Shown here in pieces: positions 1 to 8,219 of a stretch of DNA of 64,000 bases (position 1 is its first letter; each line of letters starts with the position of its first letter). Origin of the DNA: Verrucomicrobiaceae bacterium. Lineage in GTDB: Bacteria > Verrucomicrobiota > Verrucomicrobiia > Verrucomicrobiales > Verrucomicrobiaceae. Below the pieces are notes generated by a model that saw only the letters and a program-made list of their open reading frames with translations, searched no databases and had not been told where the DNA came from. Location: the NCBI GenBank assembly GCA_947466075.1, contig CANIBP010000019.1, forward strand, positions 1-64,000, written 5' to 3'. Both the position numbers and the translations under genes were made by a program.

Positions 1-238
1 GTAGCTTCGATTGGCAATGGAGAAAGCCGTGTTCCGATTCTTGCGCTTTCTTGCTATTATTCAGGGAAGAAGTCATGTCTTTGCGGATTTGGATTTCATG
101 GGTTTGGCAGGCTTCTGCGTAATTTGGAAGTTCTGCTGTCATAATCCGTCATGTCATAATGCCGTGCTTCTGCAAGCAACTGCGAGGGTGTGAAAGGGTG
201 CGGGCGGTTGTCATATTTGAAAACGCCTGGCTTTGTCC

Positions 239-264
239 TTCTGCTCGTTGCGCAACGAGCAGAA
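239..264. repeat. Perfect 26-bp palindrome ttctgctcgttgcgcaacgagcagaa
   Basis: Read directly; sequence equals its reverse complement; lies just upstream of the HTH ORF. Confidence 0.8.
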
Positions 265-284
265 TTCATAAGCGCTGAAATGCA

Positions 285-518
285 TTGAAGCGTTTTGACA
301 TGTCTCCCCGATCAATGAACAAACCTCAAAATTCTCTTGATGCTCTCGCACAAACTTCCAACGAAACCACTCTCTGGACGATCGACGATGTGGCCCTTTA
401 CGCCCGTTGCAGCGTTCGCCACATCACTGAACTCCGCCGCCATGGCCTGCCCTACCGCAAGCTCGGCCACTTGGTCCGGTTCAGCCCGGAGGCGGTGAAG
501 CGGTGGTTTGAGAATTAG
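285..518 (+). CDS. Excisionase-like / MerR-like helix-turn-helix DNA-binding protein
   Basis: WTIDDVALYARCSVRHITELRRHGLPYRKLGHLVRFSPEAVKRWFE matches the HTH_17/excisionase pattern. Confidence 0.75.
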   Translation: MKRFDMSPRSMNKPQNSLDALAQTSNETTLWTIDDVALYARCSVRHITELRRHGLPYRKLGHLVRFSPEAVKRWFEN

Positions 519-840
519 AATTCTGGCTCGCTGTTTGGAGCGAACATCTCCTGTCAGTTTTGCGCTTCTATTTCGCTTTAAAAGTGTCGTGGCCTGCCAC
601 CGAAAATGGTTCGGTTCGGTCGATAAAGGCGTGCCAAGACCCGCGTCGGCAAAGAGTTGCGCCAGTTCAAGTGGCGTGAACTGGATGGGATTTTACCGTT
701 AATTGATGACCACTTCTACCAAAGCGAACCGCACTATTTCCGGCCAACCAAACCAAGCAGCATGGTGAGAACTCTCCCAGGAGACTTTTTGGCCGATTGG
801 GAGCGCCTCATACAACCCAAACCGACGATTCGAATGGGCA

Positions 841-939
841 CGTTGGGCACGTTGGGCACGTTGGGCACGTTGGGCACGTTGGGCACGTTGGGCACGTTGG
901 GCACGTTGGGCACGTTGGGCACGTTGGGCACGTTGGGCA
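841..939. repeat. Tandem array, 11 perfect copies of 9-mer CGTTGGGCA
   Basis: Counted directly; translates as (GTL)n or antisense (NVP)n. Confidence 0.95.
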
Positions 940-1036
940 CTTCGTAGCTCTGCCAAACACGGGAGAAATTAAATACAGTGATATAGAGAAGAATAGAGAT
1001 AATAAAAAAGACGTACGTACAGACGTTAGGGAGAAA

Positions 1037-1063
1037 GTGCCCAACGTGCCTAATGTGCCCAAT
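1037..1063. repeat. Inverted 9-mer array gtgcccaac/gtgcctaat/gtgcccaat
   Basis: Reverse complement of the 841-939 unit, separated by an AT-rich spacer. Confidence 0.85.
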
Positions 1064-1067
1064 CGCA

Positions 1068-1210
1068 TGTTGATCACGTATCCGACTGATCTGCCCGCCT
1101 TTGCGGCAACCATACGCGCTTGCGCATCAGTGGCACTCGATCTGGAAACCCACGGCCCGCGCAAGGGCGGTGGTCTTGCTTGGGTTTCTGATTGGCTTGC
1201 CCCCCCCTAA
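1068..1210 (+). pseudogene. 5' fragment of DNA polymerase A-type 3'-5' exonuclease
   Basis: ITYPTDLPAFAATIRACASVALDLETHGPRKGGGLA resembles the Exo I (DxE) motif of phage/mobile polA; no remainder of the domain follows. Confidence 0.5.
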
Positions 1211-1544
1211 GATGCTGCAGGTCAGCCGAGAAAGGTGTCGAGATCCGTGTCGGCAAGGACTTGCACCAGTTCAAGGGCCGAGAACTGGATGAGATCGTGC
1301 TCACGATGGGCGACCATGCCAATATAAGCGAGCATCATCGTTTCCAGTTCACGAAGCGATGCGGCATGGCGAGAAATGTTCTGGGAGACTTTTTCGAATC
1401 CGTTGGAACAGCCAATCTGAGGCTCAACCACCTTCCAGCGATGGGCATTTCGTAGCTCTGCCAAACACGGGAGAAAATAATTACCCATATAAAAAGGAAA
1501 ATAGAGATAATAAAAAAGAGTACAGTACAGCCGGAGAGGAGGGA

Positions 1545-1571
1545 ATGCCCAGAATGGCCGATATGCCCAAC
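1545..1571. repeat. Second-module 9-mer array atgcccaga/atggccgat/atgcccaac
   Basis: Follows a second copy of the spacer 'ttcgtagctctgccaaacacgggagaaa'. Confidence 0.75.
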
Positions 1572-1754
1572 GGCCGGGTCATCACCCGATCAGATCACCC
1601 TTGAAAATGTGGCGCGTTTGGCTGAGCTATTTCAGCGTGGTTTTTAAAGGCTATCTGCGTGACGCTGGATGCTGCTGTGCCGGCCCCGCCCTATATCCAC
1701 CTTCGCGCCAGCCACAGACGCGCCAGAGGGCTGTTTGCGGCACAAAGCGGACCA

Positions 1755-2077
1755 TCTCACTCTCCCCGGTGCAGCTCGGCCAGCGCCACATCAATCGCCC
1801 GCTGGTTCACCGCTTCACGCTGGTTCACCGCTTGAATGTTGGCTGCCCCCATGGAGCAGGTGCCTTTCAAAGTTTGTGCCAAGCGCCGCAAGCCCCCAAA
1901 ACGGCGCTGAAATGCGAGCTCGGGAAACTCGGGAAACTCGGGCGCGGGACGAGAAAGATAAGCGCCGCGCGCGAACTCGGGAAACTCGTCCCACCCCCTT
2001 TAGGGGGAGACGAGTTCCAGGACGAGTTCGCGCATGTGAAAAAAACAAACAACGTCAGGACGAGTTCGGCGAGACCG
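1755..2077. repeat. Hairpin/9-mer module copy A (ggaaactcg variant)
   Basis: Shares 'tctcactctccccggtgcag' and 'gtttgtgccaagcgccgc.agcccccaaaacggcgctgaaa' with copy B; internal imperfect inverted repeat. Confidence 0.85.
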
Positions 2078-2108
2078 TCGGGCCTCAACCGCCGACCAGC
2101 CTCACGCG

Positions 2109-2433
2109 TCTCACTCTCCCCGGTGCAGCATGGTCAGCGCCTCATCAATCGCCCGCTGGTTCACCGCTTGAATGTTGGCTGCTCCCATGGAGCAGGTGCC
2201 TCTCAAGGTTTGTGCCAAGCGCCGCTAGCCCCCAAAACGGCGCTGAAACGCGAACTCGTATAACTCGTATAACTCGTATCAACTCGTCCCGTTACGAGAA
2301 AGAGCGCTGCGGCCGCGAACTCGTATATCTCGTATCCACCCTTTAGGGTGGGACGAGTTACGATACGAGTTCGCGCAGGTGAAAAATAAAGAAAGGTGCG
2401 ATACGAGTTCTGATACGAGTTCGGCACATGCCA
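2109..2433. repeat. Hairpin/9-mer module copy B (tataactcg variant)
   Basis: Direct repeat of copy A offset by about 354 bp with a different microrepeat. Confidence 0.85.
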
Positions 2434-2537
2434 CCACCGCAGCCGACATAATGCGCCATCAGCAAGAAAGGGGACTGAGACCTAGAAGCCCGCCGGAGTG
2501 GTGAACGCGTTGACACGAACGCTGTTGTTAATCGCTC

Positions 2538-2759
2538 ATGAGCACCCTTGCCACCACACGCTGCTACATCTCGCTGAACCGCCTCGCGCAACTCACCGGC
2601 CACAGCCGCGTGACACTCCTGCTGCGCCTCAAGGATGGCAAGCTCCTGGCCGATGCCGCCATGGACATCGGTGGTGGCAAACTGCTGCCCCTGTTCTTCG
2701 CCGATAAAGCCGCTCCTTCCCAAACTGCCGCAACCACGACTGAGCACCCATTGCTGTGA
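2538..2759 (+). CDS. Small hypothetical protein
   Basis: MSTLATTRCYISLNRLAQLTGHSRVTLLLRLKDGKLLADA, possible HTH; closely followed by the next ORF. Confidence 0.4.
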   Translation: MSTLATTRCYISLNRLAQLTGHSRVTLLLRLKDGKLLADAAMDIGGGKLLPLFFADKAAPSQTAATTTEHPLL

Positions 2760-3427
2760 TCCATCTTTGCGCCACAACGGCAGCACTCATCACTTCACAC
2801 CATCGACAAGTCACACACACCATGCCGCCCTCGCTCAACCTCCTGATCCAATCTCTGAAGCTGCCTACCCTCAGCAAGACCCAGGTCCTCGCCCTCAAAT
2901 CCTTGCAAGACAACTGGGAGCGGCACTCGGAACGGATGGAGCAGTTGCGCCCGGAGTGTGCCATGCTCGATCAAAAGGCCGCATACGGGGCCTTCACGGC
3001 TGATCCCACAGCGGAAAACGAGCAACAACTGGCTGTGCTCGCTGATGAACGCCTCACCACCAAACGCTACGCGCTGCTGCGCCAAGCCCACGCGGAGGTC
3101 AGGCACCAGAACATGGCGAAGGCGACCTCGCTGCTTCGATCTCACCTTGAATCCATCCAGCAGAGCTTGAGGACGGAGTTGCAGTCGTGGGAGGCTGCCG
3201 CTGAAGCCGAAGCACGCAGCAAGCGCACCGACGAAGGTTGCCTCCAACTGCGTATGGCGGCTGAGGAACTGGCTCAATGGATCAAGCTGTTTGATCACGG
3301 GCTGGAGGGTGACAAAGACTGCTGGCTGGAGATGTTCTCGGATGCGCTGCAGTGCCTCGGCGGCGAGGCAGCCTCGGCAAAGAAATCACCCGCATCGCGC
3401 CCTTCCAACCTTGTTGCGCAACAATGA
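2756..3427 (+). CDS. Hypothetical protein, predicted alpha-helical/coiled-coil
   Basis: 223-aa ORF; start may be the internal Met at about 2822. Confidence 0.5.
   Translation: MIHLCATTAALITSHHRQVTHTMPPSLNLLIQSLKLPTLSKTQVLALKSLQDNWERHSERMEQLRPECAMLDQKAAYGAFTADPTAENEQQLAVLADERLTTKRYALLRQAHAEVRHQNMAKATSLLRSHLESIQQSLRTELQSWEAAAEAEARSKRTDEGCLQLRMAAEELAQWIKLFDHGLEGDKDCWLEMFSDALQCLGGEAASAKKSPASRPSNLVAQQ
3411..3424. repeat. Palindrome TTGTTGCGCAACAA
   Basis: Shares core GTTGCGCAAC with the palindrome at 239-264. Confidence 0.6.
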
Positions 3428-4035
3428 TGCACAACCATGACACTTGGGAAGCTTCCTCTGCCGTTTCAGCACACCTGCACCGTCGCTTATCACGGCTGAT
3501 CATCATGCGTGCGAACCAGACTTGCTAATCAGGGTTTAGCAGGCCTCATGGCTGTCTGCAGCGGCCTGCAACCTGACGGTGAGAGGAAGTGAGAAGGAGC
3601 CGGAAAATCAGAGGCAATGTCCCACATCAAGCCAGCGCGGGATGCTCATTTGGTAAGCATTTACGTGCTGGTGCAAGCAGCTGGAGGGGCAAATGTGCGC
3701 CTACCTGCTTGAACGTGGGGAGGCTTCATGACGGCCTGGAACACGAAAAAAAGTGGAAAGCACAAATTCGCGTTTGCATGGAATTTGCTTGGTGGGGCGC
3801 CTACCCAAGGTCACAGACGCGCACGGAAAGAGATTCCCTTGCACAGAGCGGCACACATCGGCACGCGGCAGCCTGCCAAGGCAATTCTCTAGCAGACGCA
3901 TGAATAAAAGCATCATCCCCATCATCACCGCCCTGTTACGCCGCTGGCTCCACTGCCATCAGCAGGTGCAACGAAAGAATTAGCCCGTCCCTTCGCAAAA
4001 CTGCGCCCTGAGCATCACCATGCGCATGAGCCACC

Positions 4036-4250
4036 ATGACCATCGCGGCGGACAGCCACGACGTTCACGACTAGGCCGAGCGCATTCGCGATAGGTTACC
4101 ACGTCGATTGCCGGAACTCTGGGAAGCGATGGGTCTGAGCAACGTCCACCCTGATTTGTGAGGGTGGCATCAGCCGGGAATCAATCGGCATGATCAAAGG
4201 CTGCTTCATCTGTCCGACCATGGTGAACCACCGGACTACCAACCCAACAC
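4036..4250 (+). pseudogene. Decayed XRE-family HTH regulator, paralogous to 14368-14628
   Basis: MTIAADSHDVHD*AERIRDRLPRRLPELWEAMGLS aligns with MPTAPDNHDAHNYAERIRERLPRRHQELRERCGLS; in-frame TAG at 4072. Confidence 0.7.
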
Positions 4251-4443
4251 GTGTATGTGTCGCGCCGTTCGTTACCGTTGTTCGGCAACTCGATACTCGA
4301 CTGGAGTTGCCTCAAACGTGCGTTGAAAGTGCTGACCGAAGCGGGAGATGTCGTGGAATCAGCTTGCTGCGTTGATAGGGGCCGCTGCTGTGACAAGAGG
4401 GACGTGGGCAGAAAACTGATAGAAATCTGGTTGTGGCCAAGTA

Positions 4444-4465
4444 ACTGGTATGACCTCCTACCACA
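4444..4465. promoter_or_regulatory. Putative GntR-family operator ACTGGTATGACCTCCTACCACA
   Basis: TGGTA...TACCA dyad; identical 22-mer at 61086-61107 in front of an SDR/FCD-regulator pair. Confidence 0.65.
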
Positions 4466-4491
4466 GGTCTATTCCGATTCTTTCTCCACGC

Positions 4492-4665
4492 ATGAAACTC
4501 ATCCGCTTTGGCACCCACGATCACGAGAAACCTGGTGTCATCCTTGACGATGGACGCCGAATCGGCGTGTCGGCGTGTCGGCGTGTCGGCGTGTCGGCGT
4601 GTCGGCGTTTGGGGCTGATTATAACGAGTTCTTTTTTTGGTGGCGGCGGCATGATGATTCAATGA
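4492..4665 (+). pseudogene. Truncated N-terminus of FAH-family hydrolase (or leader ORF) coupled to glcD
   Basis: MKLIRFGTHDHEKPGVILDDGRRIGVSA is a typical FAH N-terminus; stop overlaps the glcD ATG at 4662. Confidence 0.65.
4563..4610. repeat. 8-bp tandem repeat: five CGGCGTGT plus CGGCGTTT
   Basis: Counted directly. Confidence 0.95.
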
Positions 4666-6071
4666 CCTCACCTGTGACTTCATCTCTCGAACAACAACTC
4701 AAAGCGTTGCTGCCTCGCGGGCGTGTGCTGACTTCGGCAGCTCAGCTGGCGGGCTATGGCGCGGATGGCCTGGGTTATAAGAACCACCTTCCTGACGCCG
4801 TGGTGATTCCGGCGGATGCGGAGGAACTCGCGGGCTTCATGCACGGGGCGAAGTCGCTGGGGGTGCCGGTGGTGATGCGTGGAGCGGGCACTTCGCTTTC
4901 GGGTGGACCGGTGGCGGCGCAGGGTGGTGTGATCGTTCACACATCGGCGTTGAAGAAGATTCGGGAGATCAATACCGAGGGCTTCTGGTGTGAAGTCGAA
5001 TGCGGTGTGGGACTCAATGATCTTGATGCTGCGCTGAAGCCGCATGGCGTGTTCTATCCGCCTGATCCATCGAGTGGTCCGGTCTGCACGCTCGGTGGCA
5101 ATGTGGCGTCGAACGCGGGTGGCGCGCATTGTTTTCGCTACGGTGTGACGAGCAATTATGTGCTCGGAGTCGAGGCCGTGATGCTGGATGGCAGCGTGCA
5201 TCGCTTTGGCGGTCCTGCGGGTGGTCGCGGGCCTTGGCGTGAGGATTGGAAACGCTTCATGATCGGCTCCGAAGGCACTCTGGCGGCCTTCACGCGTTTT
5301 TGGCTAAGACTGCTGCCGCTGCCGGAGAAAGTGTGGACCTTCCGTGCGACCTATCCCGACATGAAAACCACCGAGGCGGCGATTCATGCGTTGGTGGCGC
5401 ACTCGTCGTATCCAGCGGCGATCGAGATGCTTGACCCGCGTGGCGTGGCGATGGTGGAGAGCAGTCAGATGGCTTGCGGATTGCCCGAGGGCTCGTTCAT
5501 GCTGCTGGTTGAGATTGATGGTCCTGAGGCGCTGGTGAATGCTCGCGTGCAGTCAGTCGCCGAGCTTTTGCGTCAGGCAGGCTCGAATGATGTGATGTTC
5601 AGCGATGAGGATGCACTTCGCCAAAAGCTCTGGAAGGCACGCAAAGCTGCGGGCGGACTGCTGGGGCAACTCAGCCCCGCATACGTGGTGCAGGACGCCG
5701 TGATACCGAAGCGGGCCTTGGCCGAGGTCCTGCAACTTGTCTATGATGAGGCCGATGCCGCGAATATTCGCGCGGTGAATGTCTTCCACGCAGGCGACGG
5801 CAATCTGCATCCGAACTTCCTCTTCGACTCGCGTGTTCCGGGGGAACTGGAGAAGGTGGAACTCATCAGCAAGCGTCTCATGCAGCGCGTCATCGACGTC
5901 GGCGGCACGCTCAGCGGTGAGCACGGCATCGGCAATGACAAGTCCGCTTACATGCCGCTGGTCTTCGGGCCGGACTCAATGCGTCTCCAACTCTCCGTGC
6001 CAGCCGCATTCAATCCCGCGCATCAAATGAATCCGCTCAAGGTTTTCGACAGTCGCCACTTCATCGCATGA
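4662..6071 (+). CDS. glcD: FAD-linked oxidase, glycolate/D-lactate oxidase GlcD-like
   Basis: FAD_binding_4 motif VMRGAGTSLSGGPVA and C-terminal GDGNLHPNFLFD...GEHGIGNDK. Confidence 0.88.
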   Translation: MTSPVTSSLEQQLKALLPRGRVLTSAAQLAGYGADGLGYKNHLPDAVVIPADAEELAGFMHGAKSLGVPVVMRGAGTSLSGGPVAAQGGVIVHTSALKKIREINTEGFWCEVECGVGLNDLDAALKPHGVFYPPDPSSGPVCTLGGNVASNAGGAHCFRYGVTSNYVLGVEAVMLDGSVHRFGGPAGGRGPWREDWKRFMIGSEGTLAAFTRFWLRLLPLPEKVWTFRATYPDMKTTEAAIHALVAHSSYPAAIEMLDPRGVAMVESSQMACGLPEGSFMLLVEIDGPEALVNARVQSVAELLRQAGSNDVMFSDEDALRQKLWKARKAAGGLLGQLSPAYVVQDAVIPKRALAEVLQLVYDEADAANIRAVNVFHAGDGNLHPNFLFDSRVPGELEKVELISKRLMQRVIDVGGTLSGEHGIGNDKSAYMPLVFGPDSMRLQLSVPAAFNPAHQMNPLKVFDSRHFIA

Positions 6072-7012
6072 ACGTCTTTCCTCCCATGCAGCACGAACGG
6101 CTCTTTGCACCCTTCCTGGATGAAGTGGATGGCACGCTGTGCCTTCCCGCGAATGCGACAGCGTCTGACATTCGATCTCAAGCTCGGACGCATCGCCTGC
6201 GCTTTCCGCTTCTTTTGGATGAGGCAAAAACTTTGCGCGATCAAATTGCCGCTACCACTCATGCGCCAGCGTCGTGCCGATTCGGACCCTATTGCGATAA
6301 CATCCTCGGCATGAACTGGCGGCTGCCGAGTGGACGGATTGCGCGCATCGGAGAGCGTGTGGTTAAAACCACGACCGGTTATGACTGGCTCCGCTTCCTG
6401 CTGCACAGCGGCTCGCGCTACGGCGAGCCTGTGGACTACGTTTTGCGGTTGCGGCCTGATTGTGGATGCACAGCCATCGCCCGCTTCGACGGAGACACCA
6501 AGGCTTTGCGCTCCTGTGTATCCAAACTACTTCACGGCGGCTGGATGCACTGGTGGGATGCGGTGGATTTCATCACGGAAAGTGGGGCATCGTTCGTCCG
6601 TGTGATGATCCATTGCGTGCCAGAGGAAGCGTCCATCTTTGCTCAGCAACTCGAACGCATCGCCGCATCGACGAGCACTCAGCTTACGCTGCAAAGCAAC
6701 GTGCCTCCGCCCTTTGATGGTCTTCCCGATCTCGTGATCAAGACGACGCCTGATCGTGTCATCGGTCTCGCTGCGGAACTCGCGCACGCTGCGCGGCGTA
6801 GTGTGGCGCTGTGCTACAGCGGTGTCGTCCACGTTTACATGAACGAGAGCGAAGACCTCACCGAGCGCACTCAAGCTCTCGTGCAGCCTTACACCGCAGA
6901 ACTCCACAGCCTCGGCGGCGACTGGCACTCGCGCTGGTTGCCTGCCACGCCGCCAACCATCACCGAGTCTGCCTGGCTCAACACGCTGGAGGAAGCCATT
7001 CATGAGCACTGA
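6068..7012 (+). CDS. glcE: FAD-binding subunit, GlcE-like
   Basis: Position between glcD and glcF; RFGPYCDNILGMNWRLPSGRIARIGERVVKTTTGYDW. Confidence 0.75.
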   Translation: MNVFPPMQHERLFAPFLDEVDGTLCLPANATASDIRSQARTHRLRFPLLLDEAKTLRDQIAATTHAPASCRFGPYCDNILGMNWRLPSGRIARIGERVVKTTTGYDWLRFLLHSGSRYGEPVDYVLRLRPDCGCTAIARFDGDTKALRSCVSKLLHGGWMHWWDAVDFITESGASFVRVMIHCVPEEASIFAQQLERIAASTSTQLTLQSNVPPPFDGLPDLVIKTTPDRVIGLAAELAHAARRSVALCYSGVVHVYMNESEDLTERTQALVQPYTAELHSLGGDWHSRWLPATPPTITESAWLNTLEEAIHEH

Positions 7013-8219
7013 AGCAATGCCTCCAGACTACTTCTCCAACTGCACCCACTGCGGTTTCTGCCTCGCCGTGTGCCCGACTTACAAACTCACTGGCGATGAG
7101 AACAACTCACCGCGCGGACGATTGCGCTTGTGGAGTGAAGAAGCGGCGGGACGGCTGCCGCAAGACGAGTGGACGGACTTTTACACCGCCGAGTGTGTCG
7201 GTTGTCTCGCCTGCGAGACGGCCTGTCCAGCGACGGTGCCGTATGGTGAAATCTTCGAGCATGTTCGTCATGAACACGTCGCCTCGCATCGCTTCAAACC
7301 AAAGCTCGCGCTCCGATTGGCAGCCGCAGCGGTCACGCGTCCGATGTTGTTCAATCTCGCCCTGCTGCCCGCACGGCTCCTGCGAAGCGCGGGCCTCAGC
7401 GTGCATCGCTTTCTTTTCCCTGGCAGTCCCTCGGTTCTGAAAAGCACCGCTGCGTATGCAGACGAACTCATGCAGCGCCATCGCCCCACCGGTCCGCGTG
7501 TGGCCCTGCTCACCGGTTGCTTGATGGAGGCCATGTTCCGCGAGATCAACTTCGCCACCGTGCGTGTGCTCATCGAGAACAACGTCCAAGTCATCATCCC
7601 TGATGGCCAGGGCTGCTGCGGTGCGTTCCAGGAGCACACCGGACTTGATGGCGTGGAAACCCTGCGCGATCAGAACCGGCGAGCGTTTGGCGCGCTCGAT
7701 GTCGATGCCATCGTCAGCAACTCATCGGGCTGCGGTTACGCTTTGGGCAAGACATTGGAGCCCGGCAAGCAAGTGCGCGATGTGCTCGGCTTCCTCGGTG
7801 AACTCGGCCCTCTGCGTCGCCAACGTGCCCGCTGTGATGGCACGCGAGTCTATGTCGATCTGCCCTGCCATCTGGTGCATGGACAGAAGGCCTCAGGCAT
7901 TCCCGCGAATGTGCTCGATGCCACTGGCTACCGTTGGGAACTCGCTCCCAAGGCCAAGGACTGCTGCGGCTCCGGTGGTGTTTACAACATCCAGAAGCCC
8001 GCGAACGCGAGTGCGATCCTCGCCGACAAATCCGCCTTCCTCAACGAAGCCGAAGGCGCGCCCGTCATCCTCAGCACCTCCAACCACGTCTGCATGATGC
8101 AATGGCACAGCGCCGGAGCCACCGGACTCGTCTCCCGCCCTTACGAGGTCAGGCACATCATCCAGCTCCTCGATCCCGGAGAGAAGTTCAGCATCCCTTC
8201 CAACTCACCACAGCCATGA
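7002..8219 (+). CDS. glcF: Glycolate oxidase iron-sulfur subunit, GlcF-like
   Basis: Two 4Fe-4S motifs (CTHCGFCLAVCP, CVGCLACETACP) and CCG-type C-terminus (KDCCGSGG). Confidence 0.88.
   Translation: MSTEAMPPDYFSNCTHCGFCLAVCPTYKLTGDENNSPRGRLRLWSEEAAGRLPQDEWTDFYTAECVGCLACETACPATVPYGEIFEHVRHEHVASHRFKPKLALRLAAAAVTRPMLFNLALLPARLLRSAGLSVHRFLFPGSPSVLKSTAAYADELMQRHRPTGPRVALLTGCLMEAMFREINFATVRVLIENNVQVIIPDGQGCCGAFQEHTGLDGVETLRDQNRRAFGALDVDAIVSNSSGCGYALGKTLEPGKQVRDVLGFLGELGPLRRQRARCDGTRVYVDLPCHLVHGQKASGIPANVLDATGYRWELAPKAKDCCGSGGVYNIQKPANASAILADKSAFLNEAEGAPVILSTSNHVCMMQWHSAGATGLVSRPYEVRHIIQLLDPGEKFSIPSNSPQP

Noticed and set aside
841-1063. CRISPR array
   Set aside because: Contiguous 9-mer repeats with no spacers and no cas genes in the window.
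657-1164. ORFs encoding (GTL)n, (PNV)n, (AQR)n and (CPT)n peptides
   Set aside because: All are six-frame products of the CGTTGGGCA array; no evidence of a real protein.
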